In this document: positions 41,728 to 50,445 of the stretch, one piece after another
Numbering within the stretch: the stretch's first letter is position 1
Layout: each line of letters opens with the position of its first letter
NCBI GenBank assembly: GCA_947490615.1
Contig: CANLHK010000013.1
Coordinates: 1 to 60,070, forward strand
DNA from: Planctomycetaceae bacterium
Lineage (GTDB): Bacteria > Planctomycetota > Phycisphaerae > Phycisphaerales > SM1A02
Length of the DNA stretch: 60,070 nt
Reading direction: 5' to 3'
The notes under the pieces: model-generated
The model's input: only the letters and a program-made list of their open reading frames with translations
What the model was told of the DNA's origin: nothing
The model's database searches: none
Position numbers and translations under genes: made by a program

Positions 41728-42810
41728 ATGCCCGACTCTGCGCCGTCACCTTCGCCAGCTCTCGAACGCGATTCGACTCAGGAGCACGCCAACGACCCCG
41801 TCCTTCCTGAGGCGTCGATGCATCTCGTCATGCCTAACGCACCCGTGACAGGGGTGATCCATGCCACGAGTCTTTGCATGAAGGGGAAGAGCGCCTCCTT
41901 CGTACGCCATGTTGAGATCGACATCACGGGCACGCCGTTAGAAGGGTCGTTTCGCGCGGGCCAGAGCTTCGGAGTCATCCCGTCAGGCACCGACCGAAAC
42001 GGCAAGCCGCACAAGGTTCGCCTCTACTCACTCGCGAGCCCCTCGTGGGGTGAGGACGGCTTTGGACGGATCATCGCCACGACCCCCAAGCGCGCGATCG
42101 CTGAACGGGAAGCGCAGCGCCCAACCGACGATCCCAACGACCACTCGCTCTTCCTTGGCGTCTGCTCCAACTGGTTGTGCGACCGCAACGCTGGTGACGC
42201 TGTCGACCTGTCGGGACCCAACGGGAAGCGTTTTCTGCTTCCCGTGGACACCTCGAAGCACGAGTACCTCTTCCTCGCAACGGGCACGGGCATCGCGCCA
42301 TTTCGCGGATTCTTGATGGAGCTCCTCGTCGGTCCGCCCGCGGGCTCCCCTGCTTCTGCCAACTGGAAGCGTTGCGAGTCGCCGATCCATCTCGTGATGG
42401 GTACGCCCTACACCAGCGACCTGCTCTACGACGGTTGGCTGCGTGAACTCGCCAGCGCGCATCCGAACTTCCACTACCACATCGCGGTGTCTCGCGAACG
42501 GAACGCGGAAGCTGGTCCCAACATCGGCAGCGCCGCAACGCGAGGGGAGTATGTGCACCACTACCTCGACCGACAGCTGCTGGCCAACTCGCCGCTCACG
42601 CAACTGGTCCGCAGTCCGCGCACGCTCGTCTATGTCTGCGGCCTCGCGGGCATGCAACTCGGCGTCTTCGAGCTCTTCGCGCGCCACGGGATCACCGGCT
42701 ACACCAAGATCGGGCCCGAGCTCGCGGACAAGCCTGTTCCAGAATGGACCACCGAGGATCTCAAGCGCCGCGTGCGCCCGACCCATCGTTGCATGCTTGA
42801 GGTCTACTAG
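41728..42810 (+). CDS. Plant/cyanobacterial-type ferredoxin-NADP(+) reductase
   Basis: A 360-residue flavoprotein passing electrons between ferredoxin or flavodoxin and NADP(H). FAD-binding RLYSLASPSWGED, the VCSNWLCD segment, the NADP-binding ATGTGIAPFRGFLMELL and VMGTPYTSDLLYD, and the CGLAGMQLGVFE motif are present. The chain ends in an aromatic residue (CMLEVY), as the Tyr that stacks on the flavin in plastid and cyanobacterial FNRs. The first 40 residues are a variable extension. The protein is of the plant type rather than the short bacterial FPR type. It is convergent with fumC, 15 bases apart; no ferredoxin gene is nearby. Confidence 0.9.
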   Translation: MPDSAPSPSPALERDSTQEHANDPVLPEASMHLVMPNAPVTGVIHATSLCMKGKSASFVRHVEIDITGTPLEGSFRAGQSFGVIPSGTDRNGKPHKVRLYSLASPSWGEDGFGRIIATTPKRAIAEREAQRPTDDPNDHSLFLGVCSNWLCDRNAGDAVDLSGPNGKRFLLPVDTSKHEYLFLATGTGIAPFRGFLMELLVGPPAGSPASANWKRCESPIHLVMGTPYTSDLLYDGWLRELASAHPNFHYHIAVSRERNAEAGPNIGSAATRGEYVHHYLDRQLLANSPLTQLVRSPRTLVYVCGLAGMQLGVFELFARHGITGYTKIGPELADKPVPEWTTEDLKRRVRPTHRCMLEVY

Positions 42811-42825
42811 ATTGAGCCGCTCGGT

Positions 42826-44376
42826 TTAGCCGCCGCCGGGACCCTTGCCGCCTGGCTTGGTCATCGAAGTCGCATCGAGCAACTTCGCAAGCTGCTTGGG
42901 CTCGACGAGTTTGTTGCGCAGCACATACTCGCGGACGGTCTCGCCAGTCTTGAACGCTTCCTTCGCGACCTTGGCCGCTGCGTCGTAGCCGAGCACAGGA
43001 GCGAGACTCGTGCACATCATCAAGCTCTTCTCGACGGTGCCCGTCGCTTCGGCCTCGTTGAGCTTGAGACCTTCGAGGCATCGATCGCAGAACATGGTGC
43101 AGGCGTTGGCCAGCAGATCGATCGACTCGACGAGTCGCTCAGACAGCACAGGCATCGCCACATTGAGTTCGAGCAGCGAACCGATGCCGCCAAGACCACC
43201 CATGGTGATCGCTGCATCATTGCCCACGACCTGACAGGCGACCATCATCACGCTCTCGCAGATGACGGGATTCACTTTGCCAGGCATGATCGACGAGCCT
43301 GGCTGCGTCGCGGGCAGCGAGAGTTCGAAGAGCCCGCAACGGGGACCCGATCCAAGCCAACGAATGTCGTTGGCGATCTTGGTCAGGCTCACGGCAATGG
43401 TCTTGAGTCGCGCATGCGCGTCAACGACGCAATCGCGCGTCGACTGCGCCTCGAAGTGGTTCGCAGCCTCCGCGAACTTCACGCCCGTCTCTTTGGTGAG
43501 ACGCGTGCAGACGGTCCGTCCGAACTTCACATTCGCGTTGATACCAGTGCCGACCGCAGTGCCGCCGATGGGCATGTTGAGCGCGAGCGTCGCGCAGGCT
43601 TCCTTGGCGCGCAGTACGGAGTAATGCACCGCCGCCGCGTACCCGCTGAACTCCTGGCCCACGCGAATCGGCGTGGCATCCATGAGGTGGGTGCGGCCGA
43701 TCTTCACGACCTTGTCCCACTCCTTCGCCTTGGCGTCGAGCATGGCGGCGAGCCGCTCAAGGGCTGGCAGAAGGCGGTTGGTGATCCGCAGCGCGCCTGC
43801 GATTTGCATCGACGAGGGGAATGTGTCGTTCGAGCTCTGGCTGCAGTTCACATGATCGTTGGGATGAATCGGATCCTTGGAACCGATCGGCTTGCCTGCC
43901 CGCTGACTCGCGATGTTGCCGACGACCTCGTTCACATTCATGTTGGTTGAAGTGCCCGAGCCCGTCTGGAAGACATCGATCGGGAAGTGCTCCATCAACG
44001 GATGGGGCAATCCTGGAAGCGCGGGCTGCTTGAAGCGCGCGAGAAGTTCATCGCAAGCGCCGACGATCGCAGCAACCTTGTCCTTGCCGAGTTCACCGAG
44101 CTCGAGGTTCGCTTGCGCGCAGCACTTCTTGAGGAGAATGTGCGCTTCGATCTGCGCTTGCGGAATCGTGCGGAATGACACGGGAAAGTTGAGGACCGCG
44201 CGTTGCGTGGTCGCGCCGTAGAGCGCGTTGACGGGGACATACATGTCCCCCATCGAGTCGGTCTCGCGTCGCGGACCAACGAAGGCTGCGGGCTTGCTGC
44301 TCGTGTTCTTCGATGGTGCCGTGGAAGGCGTGCCCGACTTCTTGCTCGGTTTCATGGTGCTCGCGTTTGACTTCAT
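42826..44376 (-). CDS. fumC: Fumarate hydratase class II
   Basis: A 516-residue enzyme of the citric acid cycle, hydrating fumarate to malate without an iron-sulfur cluster. The family signature GSSIMPGKVNP is exact; TGSGTSTNMNVNEVVGN, CSQSSNDTFPSSM, GRTHLMDATPIRVGQEFSGY and MPIGGTAVGTGIN also mark class II. About 35 Lys/Ser/Thr-rich N-terminal residues precede the usual start (ETDSMGDMYVP). The ATG at 44376 has GGAG eight bases upstream; another Met codon lies at 44355. It follows the HEAT-repeat gene on the same strand after 42 bases, so the two may be co-transcribed. Confidence 0.95.
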   Translation of the reverse strand: MKSNASTMKPSKKSGTPSTAPSKNTSSKPAAFVGPRRETDSMGDMYVPVNALYGATTQRAVLNFPVSFRTIPQAQIEAHILLKKCCAQANLELGELGKDKVAAIVGACDELLARFKQPALPGLPHPLMEHFPIDVFQTGSGTSTNMNVNEVVGNIASQRAGKPIGSKDPIHPNDHVNCSQSSNDTFPSSMQIAGALRITNRLLPALERLAAMLDAKAKEWDKVVKIGRTHLMDATPIRVGQEFSGYAAAVHYSVLRAKEACATLALNMPIGGTAVGTGINANVKFGRTVCTRLTKETGVKFAEAANHFEAQSTRDCVVDAHARLKTIAVSLTKIANDIRWLGSGPRCGLFELSLPATQPGSSIMPGKVNPVICESVMMVACQVVGNDAAITMGGLGGIGSLLELNVAMPVLSERLVESIDLLANACTMFCDRCLEGLKLNEAEATGTVEKSLMMCTSLAPVLGYDAAAKVAKEAFKTGETVREYVLRNKLVEPKQLAKLLDATSMTKPGGKGPGGG

Positions 44377-44418
44377 GGTGAGGACTCCGCCGCCGGACCA
44401 TGGAATATAGCGGTGCGC

Positions 44419-45798
44419 TCAATCCGCGCGCGCGGGCGCTGCGAGAAGCACGCCTTCAACACTTCCAAGTTGGCGGCGTTCTTCAACGCTGAGCCGTGGT
44501 CCGAAGCGGAGCTTCATCTCGTCGATGAGTGCTCGCGCCGAACTGTCGCCGCTGCTAGCGAGGCGTCCTGCCACGAGGACCCATCGCGCGGGCGACGGAT
44601 CCTGCCGCGCAGCGTCCTCAAAACGCCCCGCGCTCAACCGCGCCTGAAAGAGCGCCTCATCGAGACTCGTGCCTGCCGTGGGTTTCGACGCTTCCAATCG
44701 ACTGACCGCGTCACCGCGCCGACCCATGGCGACCAGTTGCTCCGCAAGTCGGACCACCACCGCCGCAGCGTGGGCGTCTTCGGTTCCCGTGAATCGACGG
44801 GCGCCTGCGTCAAAGATGCGCAACCGCGTGCGCGCATCCACGGTGCGCGCTGCGAGAAGACCCGCGTCCGCCTCGAGGAGATCGGACGCGCTGAGCTTCG
44901 TCGCGACTTCTGCCAGACGATCGTGCCGCTGATCGCGGGCCTCGCCCGACACCTGAAACACCAGAAGTTCATCGAACCCCGCGCGTGTCGGTCGCTCGCG
45001 GGCGATCGCCGCCATCACCACCACGGCAATCGCAGGATCGTTGGCGCGCGCGAACACCCGCGCACTCTCGCCTGCGCGCAAGAATCCCTCCGCGGCGCCG
45101 CGACGAACCGCTGGCGCAGCGTTGGCCAGGAGCCGCGCCGCGAGCGCGACATCCGCGGCCTCACCAAGTTGCGCCACGAGCAGTGCGACCGAGGGCGTGG
45201 CCCGCCCGTTGGCGATGGTCCGCAGCGATGGCGCCAGCGTCGCCTTCCAACTCAGAGGAGCGCGCCCGAGCCGCACGAGTTCCGCGAGCAGTTTCGCACT
45301 GCCCTCACCGTGCACTGCGTCATCGAGCCGCGCCGCAGCGGGAGTGAACGCCGAAGGAGTCGGCGCTGCTAAGAGCGCTTCGAGCCACGCTTCGACCACC
45401 GAATCTTCCGCCTCACGAGCGAGACCGGCAGCGAGTCTCTCGCCCGCGCTCGGCACTCCAAGGTCGATCACCAGTCGCCCGACTCGCCTACGGACCCGCG
45501 CGTCGCTGTCTCCGAGAAGTTGGGCCGCCGCGGTCGCGAGCTCTTGATCGGGCTGCATGCCATCGCGAAGGAGTCGCTCAATCTCTTCGACTGCGGCCAG
45601 TCGCACCACCGCCACATCATCGCGCAAGAGTTCGGCGACCGCGCCCGCCCGCGCCTGCATTGGGAGACTCGACAGCCATCGTCCCGCAAGATCGGCCACG
45701 CGCGCCTCGACGCGCGCGCAGTCGTCGGCAATGGACGACGCGCCAGCGTGCGCGGGTAGCAACAGCGGAAGGAGCATGAAAGCCGTCGTGCGAATCAC
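44419..45798 (-). CDS. Exported HEAT-repeat protein, function unknown
   Basis: A 459-residue secreted or periplasmic protein. The GTG at 45798 gives a compact signal peptide (IRTTAFMLLPLLLPAHAGAS) and has GAGG six bases upstream, so it is preferred to the earlier GTG at 45837. The first half consists of amphipathic helix pairs spaced about 30-35 residues (ELLRDDVAVVRLAAVEEIER, LLGDSDARVRRRVGRLVIDL, LLANAAPAVRRGAAEGFLRA), the HEAT-repeat pattern. The second half is helical and Ala/Arg-rich. No catalytic motif is seen; a protein-binding scaffold is the likely role. It is divergent from the TPR gene. Confidence 0.75.
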   Translation of the reverse strand: MIRTTAFMLLPLLLPAHAGASSIADDCARVEARVADLAGRWLSSLPMQARAGAVAELLRDDVAVVRLAAVEEIERLLRDGMQPDQELATAAAQLLGDSDARVRRRVGRLVIDLGVPSAGERLAAGLAREAEDSVVEAWLEALLAAPTPSAFTPAAARLDDAVHGEGSAKLLAELVRLGRAPLSWKATLAPSLRTIANGRATPSVALLVAQLGEAADVALAARLLANAAPAVRRGAAEGFLRAGESARVFARANDPAIAVVVMAAIARERPTRAGFDELLVFQVSGEARDQRHDRLAEVATKLSASDLLEADAGLLAARTVDARTRLRIFDAGARRFTGTEDAHAAAVVVRLAEQLVAMGRRGDAVSRLEASKPTAGTSLDEALFQARLSAGRFEDAARQDPSPARWVLVAGRLASSGDSSARALIDEMKLRFGPRLSVEERRQLGSVEGVLLAAPARAD

Positions 45799-45982
45799 GG
45801 AAGTCCTCACCACATCGGCCACTGGACCTCGAGACACGAGGAATCCAATCCGAGGAGTTCAAGCATGGGGACGCCTCCCACGGTTCCCGCCCCTCTCGCT
45901 CGCCGCTTCGAGGGATTCCTCCGCTTTTCTTCCCTTCCTTGCCGACGAAAGCGCCTATCTTCGGCGGATCGGGAGCGCCATC

Positions 45983-47356
45983 ATGGCAAGTCAAAGTAAA
46001 GGCGAACAGCACGCGCACCGCGCACGCGAGATGCTCCGACAGGGCAGGCTCAAGGACGCCGAACGCGAACTGCGCGCGGCGGTCGCGATCGATCCCTCGC
46101 GTGGCGACTGGACGCTGCAATTCGGCTGGACGCTCGAAGCGATTGGCCGACACGACGAAGCGCTCACGCAGTACCGCCAGTCCGCTGCGTTGCTGAAAAA
46201 CGCCCGCGATCCTGCGCTCTCTGAGGGCGTGCTGCTCTCCAAGATCAATCGCCCTGCCGATGCCATCCCCGCACTCGAAAGCGCGCTGCGCATCGATCCC
46301 GCCTGCGAGACGGCCGCGTCACTCTTGATTCGATCGCTGGCACAGCTCGGTCGCCACGAAGAAGCTGAAACCGCCTACTACATGGCGCTCGACGCGATTG
46401 GTCGTCCCGCGACGGCGCACCTTGAAATCGCGCGCAGCCTCCTCGCGCGCGGCGATCTCAAGCGCGCCGAGATCTGCTACCGCCGCGCCATCACCGAAGG
46501 TCCTTCGCTTGGTGGCGCGCGCACCGAGCTCGCGCGCGTCGTGCTGCTTTCGGGCCGGCCTGCCGATACCGCGATCTTGTTGCAAGAAGAGTTCAAGCGC
46601 GGCGGAGTGCCCACAGGCATCGCGCTTGAAGCGGTTCGAATCCACCTCGCGTGCGGTCGAAACACCGAAGCCGTGCAGGTGCTTGAGCAACTCGCGCGTG
46701 TTGAGCCATCCAACGCGCGCATGCATCTCTTGCTTGCCCGCGCGATGCGTCGTCGCAACGATCTTCCACGCGCGATCCGGCATCTCGAAGTCGCCAGCCG
46801 ACTCGCGAGCGACATGCCAGGACTTTCGACCGAGGCTGCACTCATCGGACTCGCGCGCGGTTTCGTTGACGACGCCCGCGCGCTCTTGGTCAAGCAACTC
46901 GCCAAAGAACGCGAATCGGTCAGCGTCATGGAAGCACGCGCCGCAGCAATGGATCGCGTGGATGTCCTCGAGTACCTTGGCGCGCTCTTGGCTGTTGGTC
47001 TTGATGAGCAGGCAGAGAAGGCGTTGCTCGAGCGCTTCGGCGAGCGCGTCCTGCGCACGCATTCCAACGACACCGTCGTGCTTCGCCTTGCTGCGCACAT
47101 TGCCTTGGCGCGTGGCGATCTCTCGCGCGGACGGGCAATTTCGCGGCGTTTGCTGCGCCTTGAGCCTGATTCGATCATTGCCGTGCACAACCTCGCGCTC
47201 ATCGCTCTCAAGCGCGGCAACTTCGGCCTGGCTTGGGCTTGGATCAAGCGCGGCCGTGCGATGGCACCCGCGGACTCGGGCATGCGCAAACTGCGCACGC
47301 TTTGGTTCTGGTCGCGCCTGTGGCGGACGGTCACGCCGTTTCGCGGGCGCGCCTGA
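45983..47356 (+). CDS. Tetratricopeptide-repeat protein
   Basis: A 457-residue protein made almost entirely of TPR-like helix pairs, for example AREMLRQGRLKDAERELRAA, LGRHEEAETAYYMALDAIG, LLARGDLKRAEICYRRAITE and IALARGDLSRGRAISRRLLR. It has no signal peptide and ends in a basic, Trp-rich segment (LRTLWFWSRLWRTVTPFRGR) that might contact membrane or nucleic acid. TPR proteins act as scaffolds; the partner is unknown. GGGAG lies seven bases before the ATG, and a TATCTT (45956-45961) 21 bases before it is a possible -10. A convergent terminator separates it from rpsR. Confidence 0.85.
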   Translation: MASQSKGEQHAHRAREMLRQGRLKDAERELRAAVAIDPSRGDWTLQFGWTLEAIGRHDEALTQYRQSAALLKNARDPALSEGVLLSKINRPADAIPALESALRIDPACETAASLLIRSLAQLGRHEEAETAYYMALDAIGRPATAHLEIARSLLARGDLKRAEICYRRAITEGPSLGGARTELARVVLLSGRPADTAILLQEEFKRGGVPTGIALEAVRIHLACGRNTEAVQVLEQLARVEPSNARMHLLLARAMRRRNDLPRAIRHLEVASRLASDMPGLSTEAALIGLARGFVDDARALLVKQLAKERESVSVMEARAAAMDRVDVLEYLGALLAVGLDEQAEKALLERFGERVLRTHSNDTVVLRLAAHIALARGDLSRGRAISRRLLRLEPDSIIAVHNLALIALKRGNFGLAWAWIKRGRAMAPADSGMRKLRTLWFWSRLWRTVTPFRGRA

Positions 47357-47371
47357 GTCGCTCTCGACCTC

Positions 47372-47409
47372 CAAAAAGAAACACGACCGACGCAAGCGTC
47401 GGTCGTGTT
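47372..47409 (-). terminator. Intrinsic terminator of rpsR (bidirectional hairpin)
   Basis: AACACGACCGACGC (47380-47393) mirrors GCGTCGGTCGTGTT (47396-47409). On the minus strand TTTCTTTTTGG follows, a good terminator for rpsR; on the plus strand only GTCTGTGTT follows, a weaker stop for the TPR gene. Confidence 0.88.
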
Positions 47410-47464
47410 GTCTGTGTTGGATTTGAAACCTGCCGAGAGCGCAAGGCACTCGCGAGCGTGTCAC

Positions 47465-47698
47465 TCACATCGTCGCCGAGGTGTACGGCAGAAGCGCCAT
47501 GAAACGCGCGCGCTTGATCGCCTGCGCGACCTTCGCCTGCTGCTGAGCCGAGAGGCTCGTGCGCTTGCGCGAGTAAATCTTGCCGTTCGGCGTCATGAGG
47601 CGACGAAGATCGTCGGTCGAGCGATAGTCGACATAGAGACGGCCTGCGACGCCCTCTTTGAGGCGGAAGGCTGGAGGGGCTGCTTGGAACTGGCTCAT
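47465..47698 (-). CDS. rpsR: 30S ribosomal protein S18
   Basis: A 77-residue S18: [20 protein letters not shown], then [20 protein letters not shown] and [17 protein letters not shown] lies five bases before the ATG. The usual partners rpsF, ssb and rplI are absent, so rpsR is a single-gene unit here with its own promoter (47847-47875), a leader of about 140 bases with a strong hairpin, and a terminator. Confidence 0.96.
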   Translation of the reverse strand: MSQFQAAPPAFRLKEGVAGRLYVDYRSTDDLRRLMTPNGKIYSRKRTSLSAQQQAKVAQAIKRARFMALLPYTSATM

Positions 47699-47814
47699 GC
47701 TGATCCTTCGAGGCCCGAGGGCCGTTGTCGGCGAGCCCCAACCACGCCAAGGGCGAGAGGTTGCGAGCGCGCGCTGTCATGGATGCCTGTCGATGCGGAG
47801 CACCGAGAGGGTGT

Positions 47815-47834
47815 GCCCACCACACTTGGTGGGC
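47815..47834 (-). other. Stem-loop in the rpsR leader
   Basis: GCCCACC and GGTGGGC (47815-47821 with 47828-47834) form a perfect 7-bp stem with a six-base loop, starting within about ten bases of the predicted transcript start. S18 leaders in other bacteria contain an S6:S18 binding site; the CCG-bulge motif of that site is not obvious here. Confidence 0.6.
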
Positions 47835-47846
47835 GACGGGTCGCGA

Positions 47847-47875
47847 AAGATAGCAACTCTTGGCGCTGCCGCCAA
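47847..47875 (-). promoter_or_regulatory. Promoter of rpsR
   Basis: On the minus strand TTGGCG (47875-47870) and TATCTT (47852-47847) are separated by 17 bases. Confidence 0.65.
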
Positions 47876-47950
47876 CCTTGCGTGAGGCAGGAGAAGTTCC
47901 GAGCGAATGCGCGGCAGTTCGAGGGTCCGAGAGGATCCTCCAAAAACCCG

Positions 47951-47959
47951 TGCTAGATT
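47951..47959 (+). promoter_or_regulatory. Possible extended -10 of the pseudo-receiver/GGDEF operon
   Basis: TGCTAGATT fits the extended -10 form TGnTAnnnT. No -35 match is evident at the proper spacing. A GAGGAG follows at 47966-47971. Confidence 0.35.
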
Positions 47960-47981
47960 CGGTGCGAGGAGTGCGCCTCGG

Positions 47982-48674
47982 TTGCCTTTGCCTGCCCCGA
48001 AACCTGTCGACGCGCTGCGTCAGCACACCCGAGCCGTCGTCCTGATTTCGGCCCAAGACGATGCCTCGCCCCTGCTGCTCGACGCCATCCGTGACTCTGA
48101 GGTCCCCTGCGAACTTATCGGGCACCCGCTGGTGGCGATGGCTGAACTCGTGCGACTCGAACAAGACAACCATCACGGTGCCCACGAGCGGACCGCGCTC
48201 GTCGTGGCCGACGATGAGCGGATCGACCAGCTCGACTCGCTCTTTCACGCTGTGCGCGTGCGACTTCCCCGCGTGGCCATCTGGGTCGTGGCCGGCGAGT
48301 TCGCGGTCCAAGTCCAACGCGCCTCGCAGCCGACTTCGGATGGAAAGCCCGAGACGAACTCGCACGCTCCCGTCGGCCGGTCTCCTGCTGCGGGTAGCAC
48401 CGGCGCGCATCGGCCCGCGTCGACGCACCAATTCCCACGCTCGGTTCCGCCGCTGCGCATCGCCGATGGCTCCATCGATCTCGATGAGACACCGTTGCGC
48501 GCCGTCGAACCAGCCTCCGACGCGCCGCCGCGCGAGAAGCCTCCGGTTGAGGACGACGATCCAGAGCCACCGTCCACCGATCGGAAGTCGACCGCGTTGA
48601 CCGCCGCGGAACTCGACATGCTTCTTGGTTGGGACGACGAAGAGACGCAGCCCAAAGACGGAGGTCGTCGATGA
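47982..48674 (+). CDS. Pseudo-receiver protein, function unknown, first gene of a c-di-GMP cassette
   Basis: A 230-residue soluble protein. Residues about 15-110 alternate strand and helix like a response-regulator receiver (TRAVVLISAQDDASPLLLDAI, ERTALVVADDERIDQLDSLF, VRLPRVAIWVVAG), but the phospho-accepting Asp, Thr/Ser and Lys set is not recognisable. The rest is a Pro/Ser/Asp-rich disordered tail ending in a short helix (TAAELDMLLGWDDEETQ) that could dock onto a partner. The start is uncertain: a TTG at 47982 lies ten bases after GAGGAG and begins the first plausible sequence, whereas no ATG is available there. Its stop overlaps the ATG of the GGDEF gene by four bases, so the two are co-translated and probably work together. 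Confidence 0.6.
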   Translation: MPLPAPKPVDALRQHTRAVVLISAQDDASPLLLDAIRDSEVPCELIGHPLVAMAELVRLEQDNHHGAHERTALVVADDERIDQLDSLFHAVRVRLPRVAIWVVAGEFAVQVQRASQPTSDGKPETNSHAPVGRSPAAGSTGAHRPASTHQFPRSVPPLRIADGSIDLDETPLRAVEPASDAPPREKPPVEDDDPEPPSTDRKSTALTAAELDMLLGWDDEETQPKDGGRR

Positions 48675-50236
48675 GTAACGCGCGACCTTCGACCTCGTCC
48701 CGCACGCGCCGCGGGCGCATCGTGGTGGTGAGCAGCGGCGACGGCATGCGCGAACTCGCTGCAGCATTGCGCCGCAAGTTCATCAATGTGACAGAAGTCG
48801 CAACGGCCTTCGACGCTGTCGATGAGTGCCAGAAGGCCGCCGCGCGCGAACCGATCGCCGCCGTGATGCTCTCACCCGAGTGTGAGCACTACGACCCCGC
48901 GCGATTCGCCGACGCGTTTGAGCGCGTCGACCCGAGCGTGCCACTCATCCTCGCCGTCACGGCGGCGGAAGATGAGCTCACGGCAGACGCAGCTGTCGAG
49001 CTCTTCGAGTGCTCGGTGCGCATTCCACCGCGCGACGAAGAACTCGCCCGCGTGCTCGACGACCTCGGGCTGCTCGAGCCCAGCGCGGCGACCCGCCAGA
49101 CGATTCCTCCGCTCGAGCGTGAGCCGCCTGAAATCCTCATCGATGCGACGATTGAGCGCGCGCAAGAGTCCGCCCGGCAAATCGCCCACAACACCCACGA
49201 GACGCCTGCAGCGAAACACGCGAGCATCAGCAGTTCGGCTCCATCCACTCCTGCTTCCGTCGCGCACCCGACGAGTCCATCGCCACTCACGCCGACTCGC
49301 ACCGCCTCGCGCCCGATGTTTCAGATGCCCGCGCCTTCCAAGCGCGCCAACGATCACGCTACTGACGCGCCGCCGAGCGACCTCGATCTCGTGCGGGCTG
49401 TGATGACGGGACACGATGCGCTCGGTGCGGCGATGCGCGTCCTGCGACATGGCATCGGCAGCACCGATGTGCGCTTTGTCCCGGAGACTCGCCCTGGTGA
49501 GGAAGCAGCCATCGAACCCGATCGCCGCGGACTCCTGCAGATTCCCGTGGCGCGAAGCGATGGTCGACTCTACGGCGTGCTGCTCTCGCGCACCATCGAT
49601 GAGACTTGCCTGCGCGCGTGGGCAACCTGGCTGAGCGCGTGGCTCGATCTTGACGAGAGTCATCAGGAGTTGCGTCGCCTCACCTGGGCCGACGAGCTCA
49701 CGGGGGCAGGCAATCGCCGCGCCTTCGACAAGTTGCTCTTCGAGACGATCAAGTCCGCGCAGCAAGGCTGGCGCTACTTCGGGCTCATGCTCTTCGACAT
49801 CGACGACTTCAAGCGCTACAACGACCACCACGGTCACGATGTCGGCGACGAAGTGCTCCGCGAGATCGTGGTGTTGCTGCACGCCTGCATTCGTCGCGGC
49901 GATCGCTGCTTCCGTATTGGTGGCGATGAGTTCGCGGTGCTCTTCTGCGATCCCGATGGACCGCGTCGCGGTGGCACGCTCGATCGTGACGCCGCTGCGA
50001 TGATCGCCAAGCGATTCCAACGCGCCGTTGAAGAGCTCAACCTGTCGCATATCGGACTGGCTGGACCTGGGACGGTGTCGGTCTCGACAGGTTTCGCAGC
50101 CTTTCCATGGCACGGGCTCGATCCTGTCGCGCTCTATCGAGCGGCCGACGGATTCTGCCTCGAGTCCAAGCGCGCGGGGAAGAACCGCATTACCTTTGGC
50201 CCTGGAATGGGCGCCCCCGAGGAAACACCGACTTGA
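48671..50236 (+). CDS. Diguanylate cyclase with N-terminal pseudo-receiver domain
   Basis: A 521-residue protein with three parts. Residues 13-130 form a receiver-like domain (RGRIVVVSSGDGMRELAAAL, then PIAAVMLSPE) without a clear phosphorylation site. Residues 140-235 are a Ser/Pro/Thr-rich linker. A middle domain (about 237-335) may be sensory and has GAF-like spacing. The C-terminal GGDEF domain (about 345-510) has LTWADELTGAGNRRAFDKLL, the metal Asp in LMLFDIDDFKRYND, an intact IGGDEFAVLF and the RRGD inhibitory site five residues before it, so active, product-inhibited synthesis of cyclic di-GMP is expected. GGAGG lies six bases before the ATG. Upstream partner gene overlaps by four bases. 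Confidence 0.9.
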   Translation: MSNARPSTSSRTRRGRIVVVSSGDGMRELAAALRRKFINVTEVATAFDAVDECQKAAAREPIAAVMLSPECEHYDPARFADAFERVDPSVPLILAVTAAEDELTADAAVELFECSVRIPPRDEELARVLDDLGLLEPSAATRQTIPPLEREPPEILIDATIERAQESARQIAHNTHETPAAKHASISSSAPSTPASVAHPTSPSPLTPTRTASRPMFQMPAPSKRANDHATDAPPSDLDLVRAVMTGHDALGAAMRVLRHGIGSTDVRFVPETRPGEEAAIEPDRRGLLQIPVARSDGRLYGVLLSRTIDETCLRAWATWLSAWLDLDESHQELRRLTWADELTGAGNRRAFDKLLFETIKSAQQGWRYFGLMLFDIDDFKRYNDHHGHDVGDEVLREIVVLLHACIRRGDRCFRIGGDEFAVLFCDPDGPRRGGTLDRDAAAMIAKRFQRAVEELNLSHIGLAGPGTVSVSTGFAAFPWHGLDPVALYRAADGFCLESKRAGKNRITFGPGMGAPEETPT

Positions 50237-50445
50237 GGTCCACTGCCGGCGTTCGTCCCTGGGATGGAGGTCATTCTCTCGCAGCGCCGTATCGGAGCAC
50301 GGGCGCAAGGCTCCTGCTGATGCGAGGCCCCCGAAGCGCCGATGATTCGTCGCCTGCACTGATTCCCACCGCTCACGACACTCGATTCACTCGAGGCTTT
50401 GAGCAGACCGCAGGCCGCCGAATGCCTCTCTAAGTTTCGAAGTTC

